Notes under the pieces: generated by a model
Database searches by the model: none
What the model was told of the DNA's origin: nothing
What the model saw: only the letters and a program-made list of their open reading frames with translations
In this document: positions 1 to 9,847 of the stretch, piece after piece
How positions within the stretch are numbered: position 1 is the first letter of the stretch
How the letters are laid out: the number at the start of each line of letters is the position of its first letter
Program-made: the position numbers and the translations under genes
DNA from: Gymnorhina tibicen
Lineage: Eukaryota > Chordata > Aves > Passeriformes > Artamidae
Reading direction: 5' to 3'
NCBI GenBank assembly: GCA_013399875.1
Contig: VXAZ01006333.1
Span: 5,581 to 69,580 of the forward strand
Length of the DNA stretch: 64,000 nucleotides

Positions 1-1466
1 GGGATGGGGGGTCCGCGCCGGGGGGGGGGGTCCCGTCGGCTTCCGCGGCTCCCGGTACCCGGGGCTGCGTCGGGGGGGACAGGGAGGAGCGGCGGGAGCG
101 CATCCCCGCTCCCGGGGACGCCCCCGTTCACCGCCCGGATCCCCCCGGGGCTCCCCGCAAATGCCTCTCCGCCTCGCCAGAGGGAACCTGCGGGTGCGGG
201 GAGCCCCACTTGAGCCACGGATCTCCCCGGGGGGCGTGAGGGATAAACCAGGCTCCCGCCGGTCCCGGTGCCGGTGCCTGGTGCTGCCGGCGCCGGTGGG
301 TACCCTGTACCCAGCTGCCGCGCATCTCTTTCCCTTGGGTCTCAGCCCAAAGATGTCCGAAACACTCCCATCCCCACGGGAGACCAACCCCACACCCCGC
401 CACGGTGAGAGCTGGTTTTCTTCATTCCAGCCGCAAAGTTCCTGGTTTTGCCCGTGACCTTGAGATGGGAATTTGGACTTTGTGAGGGTGAGAGCGGGAA
501 GATTCCTATCTGAAATCTCCTCTTCCTCCTCACCTTGCACCCGCTGGGCTGCTCCAGCAGGTCCCTGCTGGCTTCCTGCTGGGGTCCCTGGTTGGTGGCC
601 AACGCTGGGATCACTGCAGCTCCGTCGCCTGCTGTCGCCCGCCTTCATTTGCTTATTCCGGGCTTCAAACTTCCCGAAGTTTCCTAAATAACGGGGAGTT
701 TTTTCCACTGGTGGCCTTGCGGGGTGTGTGGGAGATGGTGCTGCGGCTGTGGTTCGGCTGGGCATGGCAGTGGGCGGCATCCATGGAGGCCTGTTGCCTT
801 TTCCAAAAGCATGGCCTGTACCGTGCTGGCAAAGGGCAGCCCTTGCTCTGCTCCCGGTTGGATCCGGAGGGCTTGGGGCTGGCTGCTGCACCGCTGATCC
901 TTGGGGACCCCCTGACCCGGTGATGCTGGACATGGGGAGTCTCCGCAGGGGACGGCTGGGAGGTGCCAGGGACACCCACAGTGCCGCGGACACATGAGGA
1001 GGGCGATGGCCACTCACGCCTGCAAGCTGGGCTCCTCCGGTGCCAGGCAGGTATTTTCCCTGCAGGAGTTTTTCCAGCCCAGGCTGGAGGAGCCGGTGCT
1101 GTCTATTTGCTCAAGCGCAGGGGAAGGGGGTTGCTCAGCTACTGTGCCCCACCTCCCCCCTCCCAGGGCTTGCCTTCCAGCCTCCTGTTCCCTCGTAAAG
1201 AGGGAGAAGCAACCCCCATCCCGGGGAGGTCAGTCGGGGTGCTGCCAGGTGGGAAAAGCCCCCACTTCAGCCCTGCTCCTCCTGCCTGCTCCTGGCACCC
1301 CGGGTGGCCTCCCCGTCCCTGTCGTCCGTCCCCCCAGGAAGGACCCCCCCGCGCAGGGGAGCGGTGGGCCAGGGGCTTCCCCACGGAGGAGCCAGAACAT
1401 GCATTTGGAACGGCGGTCACATCAGTTTGGCCGGGCGAGAACGGCATGTAAAAGGCTCGGCGGAGG

Positions 1467-1476
1467 CCTTATTTGG
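1467..1476. promoter_or_regulatory. Perfect CArG box (candidate SRF site)
   Basis: CCTTATTTGG matches the serum response factor consensus CC(A/T)6GG at all positions. It lies in CpG-rich RBPMS intron 1. SRF/myocardin drives smooth and cardiac muscle genes and RBPMS is expressed there, so a muscle enhancer or alternative promoter is plausible. Occupancy is inference. Confidence 0.4.
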
Positions 1477-4400
1477 TAGCGGAGTGGCTGCGGAGAGCCC
1501 GGCTCGTGGCCCTCGTCCCCATCCCATGCCAGATCCCTCATCCCAGGGGAACCGTGGCATGGGGAGGGGACCCCAGGGGTGGTTTCTGGGGAGTATGTAC
1601 CCAGCGAGTGGATAAAATTTGCCCCCGTGGGCCCCTGTGTTGCATCCCCCGCCGTGCTCCTGCTTCCTGTCCTCCTTGAAGCGTGGGGTCCGGAGGGTTT
1701 GGGCGCAAGCTCCAGGCGGGACAGGGCTGTGTGTGACCCCCGCCTGATCCCGCCGCTCCTCCGCTCTGTTGCAATCCCCCATCTGCTCCCTTGGCTGCTC
1801 CCTGCCTTTTCCTCTGCCGCTTCCTCGTTCCAGCCCCGGCAGCTCTGGACTCGCTTTTCCCCAAGGGCTGTTCCTCTCCTGTCCTTCACCGGACGTGAGA
1901 GAACCGTGACTCTACAGAGAAGCGGCTACGGGTGGCGAGGCCGGAGATTTTTCCCGGTCCTTCCGCATCCCCCGGGCGGAGGAGCCGGCATCCCTCGGCC
2001 TCAGCCTTGTTTATGTCGGGGAGTTTTGCGGGCTGAAGGCATGCGTACACACAGCCCGGGAATCTAAACCCAGCCGAGGAAGACGCTCCATTAGCCAAGA
2101 GACTATTTATGCCAGGACTAATCCCGGCGGGGCGGGAATGCACCCCGCGCGGGGGAGGCAGCACCCCGCTTTGCCGGGAATGGGAGGGGAAGCCCTGCTC
2201 GTCCTGTTCCACGGCTCGATGGCAGCCCCGTGCCATCGCCCTCCCGCTCCCGCCGGGATCCGGTGCCTCCCCGGCGGCGGGCAGTCAGGCGGATAATCGG
2301 CTGGTGGAGAATTAAAGCGAGCCCCGCTGGAAGGGGCGGACGGACGGACGAGGGACGGGAGCTGGGCTGAAGGAGGCGATTAAATGCCTCGTGGATGAAT
2401 CACCCGGACGCTTCCCGCCTCCCCACGGCCTGTTAACGTTTACTGGGGGTGGTTTGGGCAGGGCAGGGGACCGGGACCAGGACCAGGGCCATGCCGGCAG
2501 GGCACTGCCGCTGGGGCACCTGGCATCCCTCTGGGCACCTCCATCTGATGGGGGTCCAAGCCAGGCAAATGCCTCCCTGGTGCCTCCTTACCTTTGGGAG
2601 ACAAACCTGGCTTCATGTGAGGAAGAGGAAGAAGAGGGCTGCTGGCGCTCCATCACGGACCTCTCCATGCTGGGGTCAGCCTTGATCCATGCTCTGGAGA
2701 TCCCAGTCACCTCCTGGCCCAGATCTTTGCCTCTCCTTGCATGTCCTCAGCCCTGACTGGCCCAGCAAATCCCCACAGACCCTTTCCAGGATCTCTTAAA
2801 CTGGCCCAAGATGGGATGCAGAATTTCAGGGACGACAGAATGGGATGGTAGGATGGAAAGGTGAGGGACAGGCCAGAAGTGGGGTGATTTCTGAGGAAGA
2901 GGAGAGTAGCAGAGATGAGGAACAGACTTCCTGCAGGGACAACAAAAGCCAGGAGTGGACAAACCAGGAGCGAGGCAACACTGGTGGGATTCAGCAGCCC
3001 TGGCAAATCTGGGAGCTGTGGGGTGCAGCAGCAGGAGCAGAGGAAGACTGTGGAAACGGACTCGGAGTAGTCCCATAGCTGCCATCCCCATGGAAGGAAG
3101 TCAAGGTGGTCACCTTTGGGCTCCTCCTGACGTAAAAATCTTTGGTTTTACCCCAAATTTTAAGAAGGAGAGATAGAGAAATGCTCCACCAAAAAGAAAC
3201 TGAAAAATGTTTGCACAGCAGAACTGAAACGAAACAGCTCAGACTGTCCAAAGAAACCATGGGGTTTGGGCTGGGGGAATCCCATGCTCCAGCACCCTTT
3301 AATCCTTGCTCAAGAGCTGTTAGGTCTGGCCCCGTCCCATGACTCCCTTGGGAGCAGGCGCTGTGCCTGATCCACTTCCCAGAAGGAGTAATTCTTCCCT
3401 ATGGAAGAACGTATACTTGCCTGCTGCCTGGCAATTTCTCTGATAAGGTGCTTTTTTTTCCTGCTTCAGGGCAGGATTTTGCCCTAGGAGTAGAGGATGG
3501 GGACTGAATCCCTGGGATCTCAGCACAAGAAAACCTGGAGCAGCTCCCTGTGGGCCAAAGCTCCCCTTCCATTTAAGGGCAGGAGGAATATTTCTGCCTA
3601 GAATCCTTCCCTTGGCAAAAGGATATCTGTCCAGCCTGCTGGGATTATCCCCAAGGATGCTCCCTTGCTCTGCCAGTCCCACCTGCTTGTCACCCAGCAA
3701 AACGATGCTGTTTACATAGGACCTACTCAAACATCCCTGGAGCTGGGTACGTTTGTGGGGTGCAGATAGGGAGCACCCAGGAGCTCGTATCCATCCCCTG
3801 TCCTGGGCCCCAACACCCTTTTGGGGCTGGAATCCAACTGGGGGGATCCTTCGGAGCCCTTCTCCCTCTTGCCGCTGTATAATTTTACAGATTCAAACTT
3901 GGCCGACCCGCGTTTGAACTTGCAAAGAAAACAAAGTCATTACAGAAGCCCTTCCTCTGTGGAGCTGAATTTCGGAGGGTTCTTTGGGATCTTTCATCTC
4001 TCCTGTCTCTCTTCCATGTGGCTTTGGGGATAAATTGGTCTGGCAGGCTTGGGCATGTAGGGTTTGGATTCAGGGATGCGGCAAACTGGCAACGCGTTCT
4101 CCCACTCCTCACAATCCCCCCCACCGGAGCTGTTGCTGATGCCTCTGGTGTTTCTTGAAGCTCCCCAGGGAGAGGAGAGGAGGGAAGCCAGGGATGGCTC
4201 CAGGGATGATGGAGACAGGGGACACCATGCAGGGATTTGGGATGCAGACCCACCTGGGAGGGTGGATGGTGTCCGGAGAGCTGATTCCCTGGATAGCAGC
4301 CGTGCTCAGGCGGACCTGTCTGAAAGGGAATATTTTTTCCCTGAGCAAAGGAAAAATTTGCTTTCTTTAGGTTGAATTTCATGGACACAAGGGGAGATCC

Positions 4401-5270
4401 TCCAGGTGAATTCCCCCGCAGCCCCTGCCAGGAGAAATTCAGGCAGTGTCTCCACAGGGGGATGGAGCAGCACTGAACACTTTGGGATGCTCCATCACCC
4501 CCGGTCTCAGGAGACAGGCAGAAGACTGGGAGGGGTCCCCTAAGGTGCTCTGGGGGGCTTCCAGCCCAGCGTGGATGGTCCCAGTAGAGGGGACAAGCTA
4601 CCAGGCTATGCCTGCCTGCAGCGCTGGCTCAGGAAGGCGTGAGGACATCCCTGCTCCGCTGATCTCATCCAGCCTGGATGCTGGTACCCGCAGGGATGAT
4701 GATGGTGATGATAATGCTGGTACCCAGGATGAGTATCACCAGGGCTGTTGACACAAGGGCTATGTGCAAACAGCTCGAGTACCTTTTGTTATTTAATAGA
4801 TATAGGTCAGCCAGAGGTTTTGTTCCACAAAGCAGGAATGTTTGCTGCTCCCAGCCTGGGAGATGGGGGAGATAGCTTATCTGCAAGAGAAAGAAGAAAT
4901 GTCAGCAAAAGAATAGGCCTGGGCTGGCTGTTTCTGGCTGTTTCCCATGTCTCTTTCCCAGGGAATGGGGCAGGCAGGATGCTTGGCCAAAAAAATTAAA
5001 TAAAATACATCGAGGTTTTCCCCTCCTCCAGCCCGAAGCGTTAGGATGGGATTTTGGGGATGAGGAGGGGAGCAGCAGGGTCAGTTCCCCACACTGCTCT
5101 CCTGGCTACAAACTGGTTGTGAAGCCAAACCATCCCAGCACAGGGTTTGCCCATCGCTGAGGGATCCCACATCACCCCACAGGGTGGTGGGAGCAGGATT
5201 TCTCCCAAACACACCAGCTTTGAGGATGCTGCACCATGACAAACATCAGATAACGCCCAAAAAGTGTGGG

Positions 5271-5326
5271 TAACGTGTAAACATGACTTTTTGTAAACGT
5301 CACTTTTAAAACGTGACTTTTACAAA
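5271..5326. repeat. Short imperfect tandem repeat with forkhead-like motifs
   Basis: About three degenerate copies of a 16-bp unit of the form (g)taaacgtgactttt. The copies contain GTAAACA (5277-5283) and GTAAACG, which resemble forkhead core sites. Lies in RBPMS intron 1, 0.5 kb before exon 2. Confidence 0.35.
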
Positions 5327-5813
5327 CCAGGGACAAGCTGCTTAAATCCAGCCCCCTCCAAACCAGGGCCATTCCTTCAGGAGGAAGAGTTGGGGTTTGC
5401 TTCTCCCGGTCCTTAATGAACTGCTGCAATTAAACTGAGACAATAGGCATTGTCTATGGAGTCCGGGATCCGCTGGCGGATCCGCTGGGGATGATGGGAG
5501 AAATCCTGTTTGCCAGACTGGGGTAGGAAGGTGATGGGATTCTGCGAGCTTTTTGTCCTGGAGAGCACTCTGTGGGGTGAGGACAGGTCTCTGTTACCTT
5601 TCCATGGTGCCTTAGCAGCTTCCTCCATGACCACCTGAAGGATGGGGACACCCATCCCAAAAATTCAGCATCACTCAAGCGTGGCTTAAGGCTTTTGTCT
5701 GCCCAGGAGGTTCCCCTTGGACTGGCATTGTCCCTCTGGCTGTGGGAAGCGTGGTGTATCCCCAAGTTAGGGATGAGAGAGGGTCCCCACGAACCTCCTT
5801 TCTTCTTTTCCAG

Positions 5814-5891
5814 GTGAGGACACTCTTTGTCAGTGGGTTGCCTCTGGACATCAAGCCTCGTGAACTTTACCTGCTCTTCAGACCCTTTAAG
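5814..5891 (+). CDS. RBPMS: RBPMS coding exon 2
   Basis: 26 codons starting [19 protein letters not shown]. It holds the first RRM strand with RNP2 and helix 1. The acceptor is ttttccag and the donor AAG|gtatca. Phase is 0 at both ends. Confidence 0.95.
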
Positions 5892-8800
5892 GTATCAAAC
5901 TGGGGAGGGAAAGGGGGGCTGAAAGCATGGGGCTGGCCCCTGCCCCAGTCCCATGGCCCCAAAACACTTGCTGGGATCTGGGAGCCCACTGGTTCTCCTC
6001 AAAAAAGTCTAATTCAGTCAGTTTATTCAGTTAGTATCATTTAATCGTGGGGATCTCCACCAAACACCCTTTTTAATCCTTTCCTTGCAGGGGTACGAAG
6101 GGTCTCTCATCAAACTCACCTCCAAGCAGGTAGGAGCCGCTCCTAAAGGTGCAACCATGCCACCATTCCCTGGTACCACCATTCCCTGGGGTGAAGGGCT
6201 CCCCAGTCCGCTCCCCACCAGCCTGACTGATGCTTCCTGTCCTTCCTCCACAGCCCGTGGGCTTCGTCAGCTTCGACAGCCGCTCCGAGGCGGAGGCAGC
6301 CAAGAACGCGCTGAACGTGAGTGTGCCTGGCCCAGCCACTCCATTTCTCCATTTCCCCCTTGTCTTCCTGTCCCCAGATACTCTCTGAATTCCTCCATCC
6401 TGGGGATGTGCACCTCCCATGCCAGCTGGCCCCATGGCATCCCCATCCCTCCACACAATCCCATCATTGTTTCTCAGCTGCATTTTCCCTCCTGGGGGGC
6501 TGCATCCCTCTCACCTTTCTCAGGGCCATCCAGGAGGGCTTGAACCCTCAGGATTCAAGCCTTACACACAAGTGAGAAACAGCATTCCCAGCCTCTCCTG
6601 TTCATTCAGCAGGAAAAATCCCAGCTAAGACCGCAAAAGAAAGTGCAATTTGCTTTTTCTTTTAGCAACTCCATGAAGTTACCTGAAAATAGTCACAGGC
6701 AGAATGGTGTGGAGCTGGTTCTCTAATTCCTCCCCAGTTCTCCCTGCATTTTGGTTGGAGGTTGTTTTTTCCTTGTGTTCATTTTGAATGTAAAACTTTT
6801 TTTTTTTTGGCTCTGCTAATCCCTCTGGATAAGAGCTCGGCCTTGCGGGATGCTGACTGCCAAATATGGTGCCGATGCTAAAGATGCCGGAGGAATGTGA
6901 GCTGCCTCGGGGCCCGGCAAATTAGCTCATTTCAGGGCTGGAAGTTGAAAAAACCCATAAATAACAAGGAGTTATTTTTGCTGCGGGGCCGGCACGCGGC
7001 GGTGCTCGCCCACCCGCCGCGCCTCCTTCCCTCCTTCCCTCCCGCAGGGCATCCGCTTCGACCCCGAGATCCCCCAGACGCTGCGGCTGGAGTTCGCCAA
7101 GGCCAACACCAAGATGGCCAAGAACAAGCTGGTGGGCACCCCAAATCCCAGCACCCCTCTCCCCACCGCCGTACCTCAGTTCATCGCCCGGGAGCCCTGT
7201 GAGTACCCCCTGCACTGCCAACAGGCTTTGGGTTGGCAGGCACCTGGGGTTGCCCCCGTCCTTGGGAAAACACCTTATTCTGGGAATGTGATGTCATGCA
7301 GAGATCATGGGTGGATGTAGCATGCCAGGCCTACGGTGCAGGATGCTGGAAGGAGCAGGGATACCGTGAGGGGGTGGCAAAGGGGAATACCAGGTCTGAT
7401 TGGAAGCAGCGATACCTGCTTGCTGCGTGGTGGCATGTGCTGGGGGTTCCTAAAGGCAGCTGCTGGTGCTGGAGAGGACGTGGGACAGGTGACAGCCAGC
7501 CTGGCATGGCTGGGATGGACAGCCAGCCTGGCAGCAGGATGAGGTCTCAGCAAAGACCTCGGCAATGTCCTGCCATGAGCGCTCCATACCCGTTTCCACT
7601 TTCGGAAGAGCTTCTCTCGCACAGACGCCAGTTCCTCACCTTGCTGTTGCACACAGGCATGAGCTGCACACTCTCCTCTGCTGGATGCCTGGGATTACTA
7701 AAGCTCTTGGAGACAACGAGCCCAGCCCTGGCTCCCTCAGCGATGCTCCCAGCCCCATAGCATTGCTCACCCTGTGTTATCCCAGCGGGCAAATTCCATG
7801 TTGGCTTTGTGGGTCAGTTCTCTGCGGCGGCATCTCACACATTTCCAGGGGCAGCTCTGCTCCTGCCTCGGGGGGGAGAAGGAAGGACGCAGCGAGGGTC
7901 GCAGCCCTGTGGCCACCGTTAACTCTCCCTCTTCTTCTCTTGCAGATGAGCTCACAGTGCCTGCACTTTACCCCAGTAGCCCTGAAGTGTGGGGGCCATA
8001 CCCTCTGTACCCAGCGGAATTAGCACCTGCTCTACCTCCTCCTGCTTTCACCTATCCCGCTTCGCTGCACGCCCAGGTAATTCTGACCCATTCGCCACCA
8101 CTGCTCACCCTCCTGCCCGCGCCGGACCCCCTTCCCCTTGGTGCTCGTCGCACCACTAACTCTGCCCGGCTAACAAGCACTCACTCCCCGCTCCCTGAGA
8201 TTTAGGGAAAGCTCCCAAATGGAACTGAACGTTGGCAGGGGTCCTGCCTTTCCCCAGACATCTCTCTCTGCCTTCCTACTTTCGCTGGTGCCTGTGGGGG
8301 GGCAGGTGGGGAGGGAGGAGGGAGAGATGGGGATGCTCTCAGGGTCTGGACCATCCCCATCGCTCCCAGCACCGAACCACCCAGCCGGCTGCCAGTGTGA
8401 GATGAGGGTTCCAGAACCCCTGGCTGTCCCTGGAGCATCGCTGGGGTGCGGCATGTTGTTCATGGGGTGTGAAGCCAAGCAGCTCTCACAGGGAGCAGAG
8501 GGAAGCGAAGCGCAATGAAGGATCCATCTTTTATTGACGAGGTGCTGCCTTGTCAGAAGCGCTTTCTGCTGGCTGCCACTGCCAGTGGCCCCCGATGGCA
8601 GCACGTGGCTGTTAAAAATTAACCATCTGCCTGGGAGAGGAGCAGGGGAAAGAGGAGAAGAAGTGGAAATGGCGGAGGAAGAGGACTTCTTTGCAGTGCC
8701 AGCCTTGCAGCATCATGGGGATGCTGGGAAGGGACCCCTGCCACAAGGAGGGGGAAGGGCAGCTACCTCAGCATCCGTGCTGGACATCATCCTGGCCTTT

Positions 8801-9847
8801 GCTCCTTGCTGCCGGCTCCAGCTCAGTGATGAACAGGAGGAAACAAGCGCATGGAAACAGAATTGCCAGATAAACTGCATCCAAAAGGCTTTTGGCCTTG
8901 GCCCACCAGGATTGAGCCAGGTTATCCACAGCCACCATCACTAGGAGCTGGAGCAGCCAGGGGCTGGTTTGAACAGGAGGGTGAGGAAAAGTGCTCAGTG
9001 TACAAACCATGCGCAGCCTTTGGATGAAACTCCAGCTTTTTGGGCCCTGCTGTTCATAGGAAGAGCGTTGGTAAATATTATTGCAGCTATGTACTCGCCT
9101 TGTCAAATAACTGCTAACAGGCAGCACTTGCCCTGCTCGGGGAGGTGTACAGACAAGGAAACAGCGGCATACGGAAGCTCTGAGGGTCCCTTGGGAAAAC
9201 CCAGGCCGAGACCTGATGTTAGACAAAAGCGATATTATCTGATGTGAAATATCAGTGCAGTGCGGAGGGTGGTGGTGGCACCTTCCCATCCTCCTGTGCA
9301 GCTGCTGGTGTTGTGGGTTTGGTGGGGGGGCATTGGAGACTGGTACCACCATCCAAACTGGAGCTGCTTTGCTGGATCCTGCAGACAGCAGTGGGACCAG
9401 GAACCGCAGGATGGATGGTGGGGCCAGCTTGGAGTTATCTGGCAGAGCACCGAATGCCTGCACGCCAAATTTTGGCATCTGATGTTTTCTGCCCCGTTTC
9501 AAGAAGACTTTGCAGGAGCTAAGAAGGATGAGCTCACTCCTGCTCAGTGGGACCGTGGTGCTGTTGTCCCAGCTCCATCCTGCTGGAAGCAGCCATGCCA
9601 GAGGCTGTGCTCAGCCCCAGTGTTACTGTTGGAATTGGAGCTGGGATGGCTGTACTGCTGGTGTTCCAACCTCCCTCCACCCTGTGCCTGGGAAAAGCCA
9701 GGAAAAGGGAGCCCAGACACAGCCTGATCTTGCCAGGGTGGGCAGCCACCCCCCTCTCACCCTGTGTCCCCCTTGCCTTTGCAGATGCGCTGGCTCCCTC
9801 CCTCCGAGGCTGGTTCTCAGGGCTGGAAGTCCCGTCAGTTCTGCTGA
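5814..9847 (+). CDS. RBPMS: RBPMS, RNA-binding protein with multiple splicing (5'-truncated by window; exons 2-7)
   Basis: RBPMS is a single-RRM protein that binds CAC-containing RNA and controls splicing and mRNA fate, notably in smooth and cardiac muscle and retinal ganglion cells. CDS joins 5814-5891, 6091-6129, 6254-6316, 7048-7198, 7946-8076 and 9785-9847. All junctions are GT-AG and the phases agree, giving 174 codons after the missing exon 1; the human form has 196 residues, about 22 of them from exon 1. RNP2 (LFVSGL) is in the first exon here, RNP1 (VGFVSF) in the third, and the RRM ends in the fourth. The tail is the Pro/Tyr-rich segment ending in SRQFC, as in the long human isoform. 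[13 protein letters not shown] and [19 protein letters not shown] favour RBPMS over its paralogue RBPMS2. The initiator ATG is outside the window. The gene converges on GTF2E2. Confidence 0.95.
6091..6129 (+). CDS. RBPMS: RBPMS coding exon 3
   Basis: A 39-nt micro-exon encoding [13 protein letters not shown], the loop and strand between helix 1 and RNP1. The acceptor is ccttgcag and the donor CAG|gtagga. The next intron is only 124 bp. Confidence 0.95.
6254..6316 (+). CDS. RBPMS: RBPMS coding exon 4
   Basis: 21 codons starting [17 protein letters not shown]. It holds the RNP1 strand and RRM helix 2. The acceptor is cctccacag and the donor AAC|gtgagt. Confidence 0.95.
6317..7047 (+). other. 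RBPMS intron 4
   Basis: 731 bp with consensus ends. It contains a T-run near 6791-6806 and a C/T-rich tract before the acceptor. No gene or repeat is recognised. Confidence 0.7.
7048..7198 (+). CDS. RBPMS: RBPMS coding exon 5
   Basis: 151 nt encoding [20 protein letters not shown] and on to VPQFIAREP. It ends the RRM and starts the linker, and ends in phase 1, so the Tyr codon is split with exon 6. The acceptor follows a C/T-rich tract (tccctcccgcag) and the donor is CCCT|gtgagt. Confidence 0.95.
7199..7945 (+). other. RBPMS intron 5
   Basis: 747 bp with consensus ends. A roughly 15-20 bp direct repeat (acagccagcctggca) lies at about 7493-7535. Nothing else is supported. Confidence 0.7.
7946..8076 (+). 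CDS. RBPMS: RBPMS coding exon 6
   Basis: 131 nt completing the split Tyr and encoding [20 protein letters not shown] and on to [10 protein letters not shown], the Pro/Tyr-rich low-complexity C-terminal region used in oligomerisation and partner binding. The acceptor is ctcttgcag and the donor CAG|gtaatt. Confidence 0.95.
8077..9784 (+). other. RBPMS intron 6
   Basis: 1.7 kb with consensus ends. Open frames here have no recognisable family features and no conserved splice context. Nothing supported. Confidence 0.65.
9785..9847 (+). CDS. RBPMS: RBPMS coding exon 7 (C-terminus)
   Basis: 20 codons plus TGA (9845-9847), encoding [20 protein letters not shown], the known long-isoform C-terminus with one or two changes from human. 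The acceptor is ctttgcag. The exon may continue only to 9854, where a strong donor gtgagt follows, so the 3' UTR is probably spliced. Confidence 0.93.
   Translation: MRWLPPSEAGSQGWKSRQFC

Larger units (their letters stand above)
1..5813 (+). other. RBPMS intron 1 (3' part), CpG-rich in its first 2.4 kb
   Basis: No coding exon is recognisable here. The first 250 bases and 1.3-2.4 kb are rich in G+C and CpG, which fits the downstream flank of a CpG-island promoter or an intronic enhancer. RBPMS exon 1 was looked for and not found, so it lies upstream of base 1. There is a perfect CArG box at 1467-1476, GGAC repeats near 2336-2360, and a small FOX-like tandem repeat at 5271-5326. Otherwise nothing supported. 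Confidence 0.6.

Noticed and set aside
1..2400. RBPMS exon 1 or an alternative first exon in the CpG-rich left edge
   Set aside because: The expected N-terminal peptide was not found in any frame, and no start codon plus donor in the right phase was convincing.
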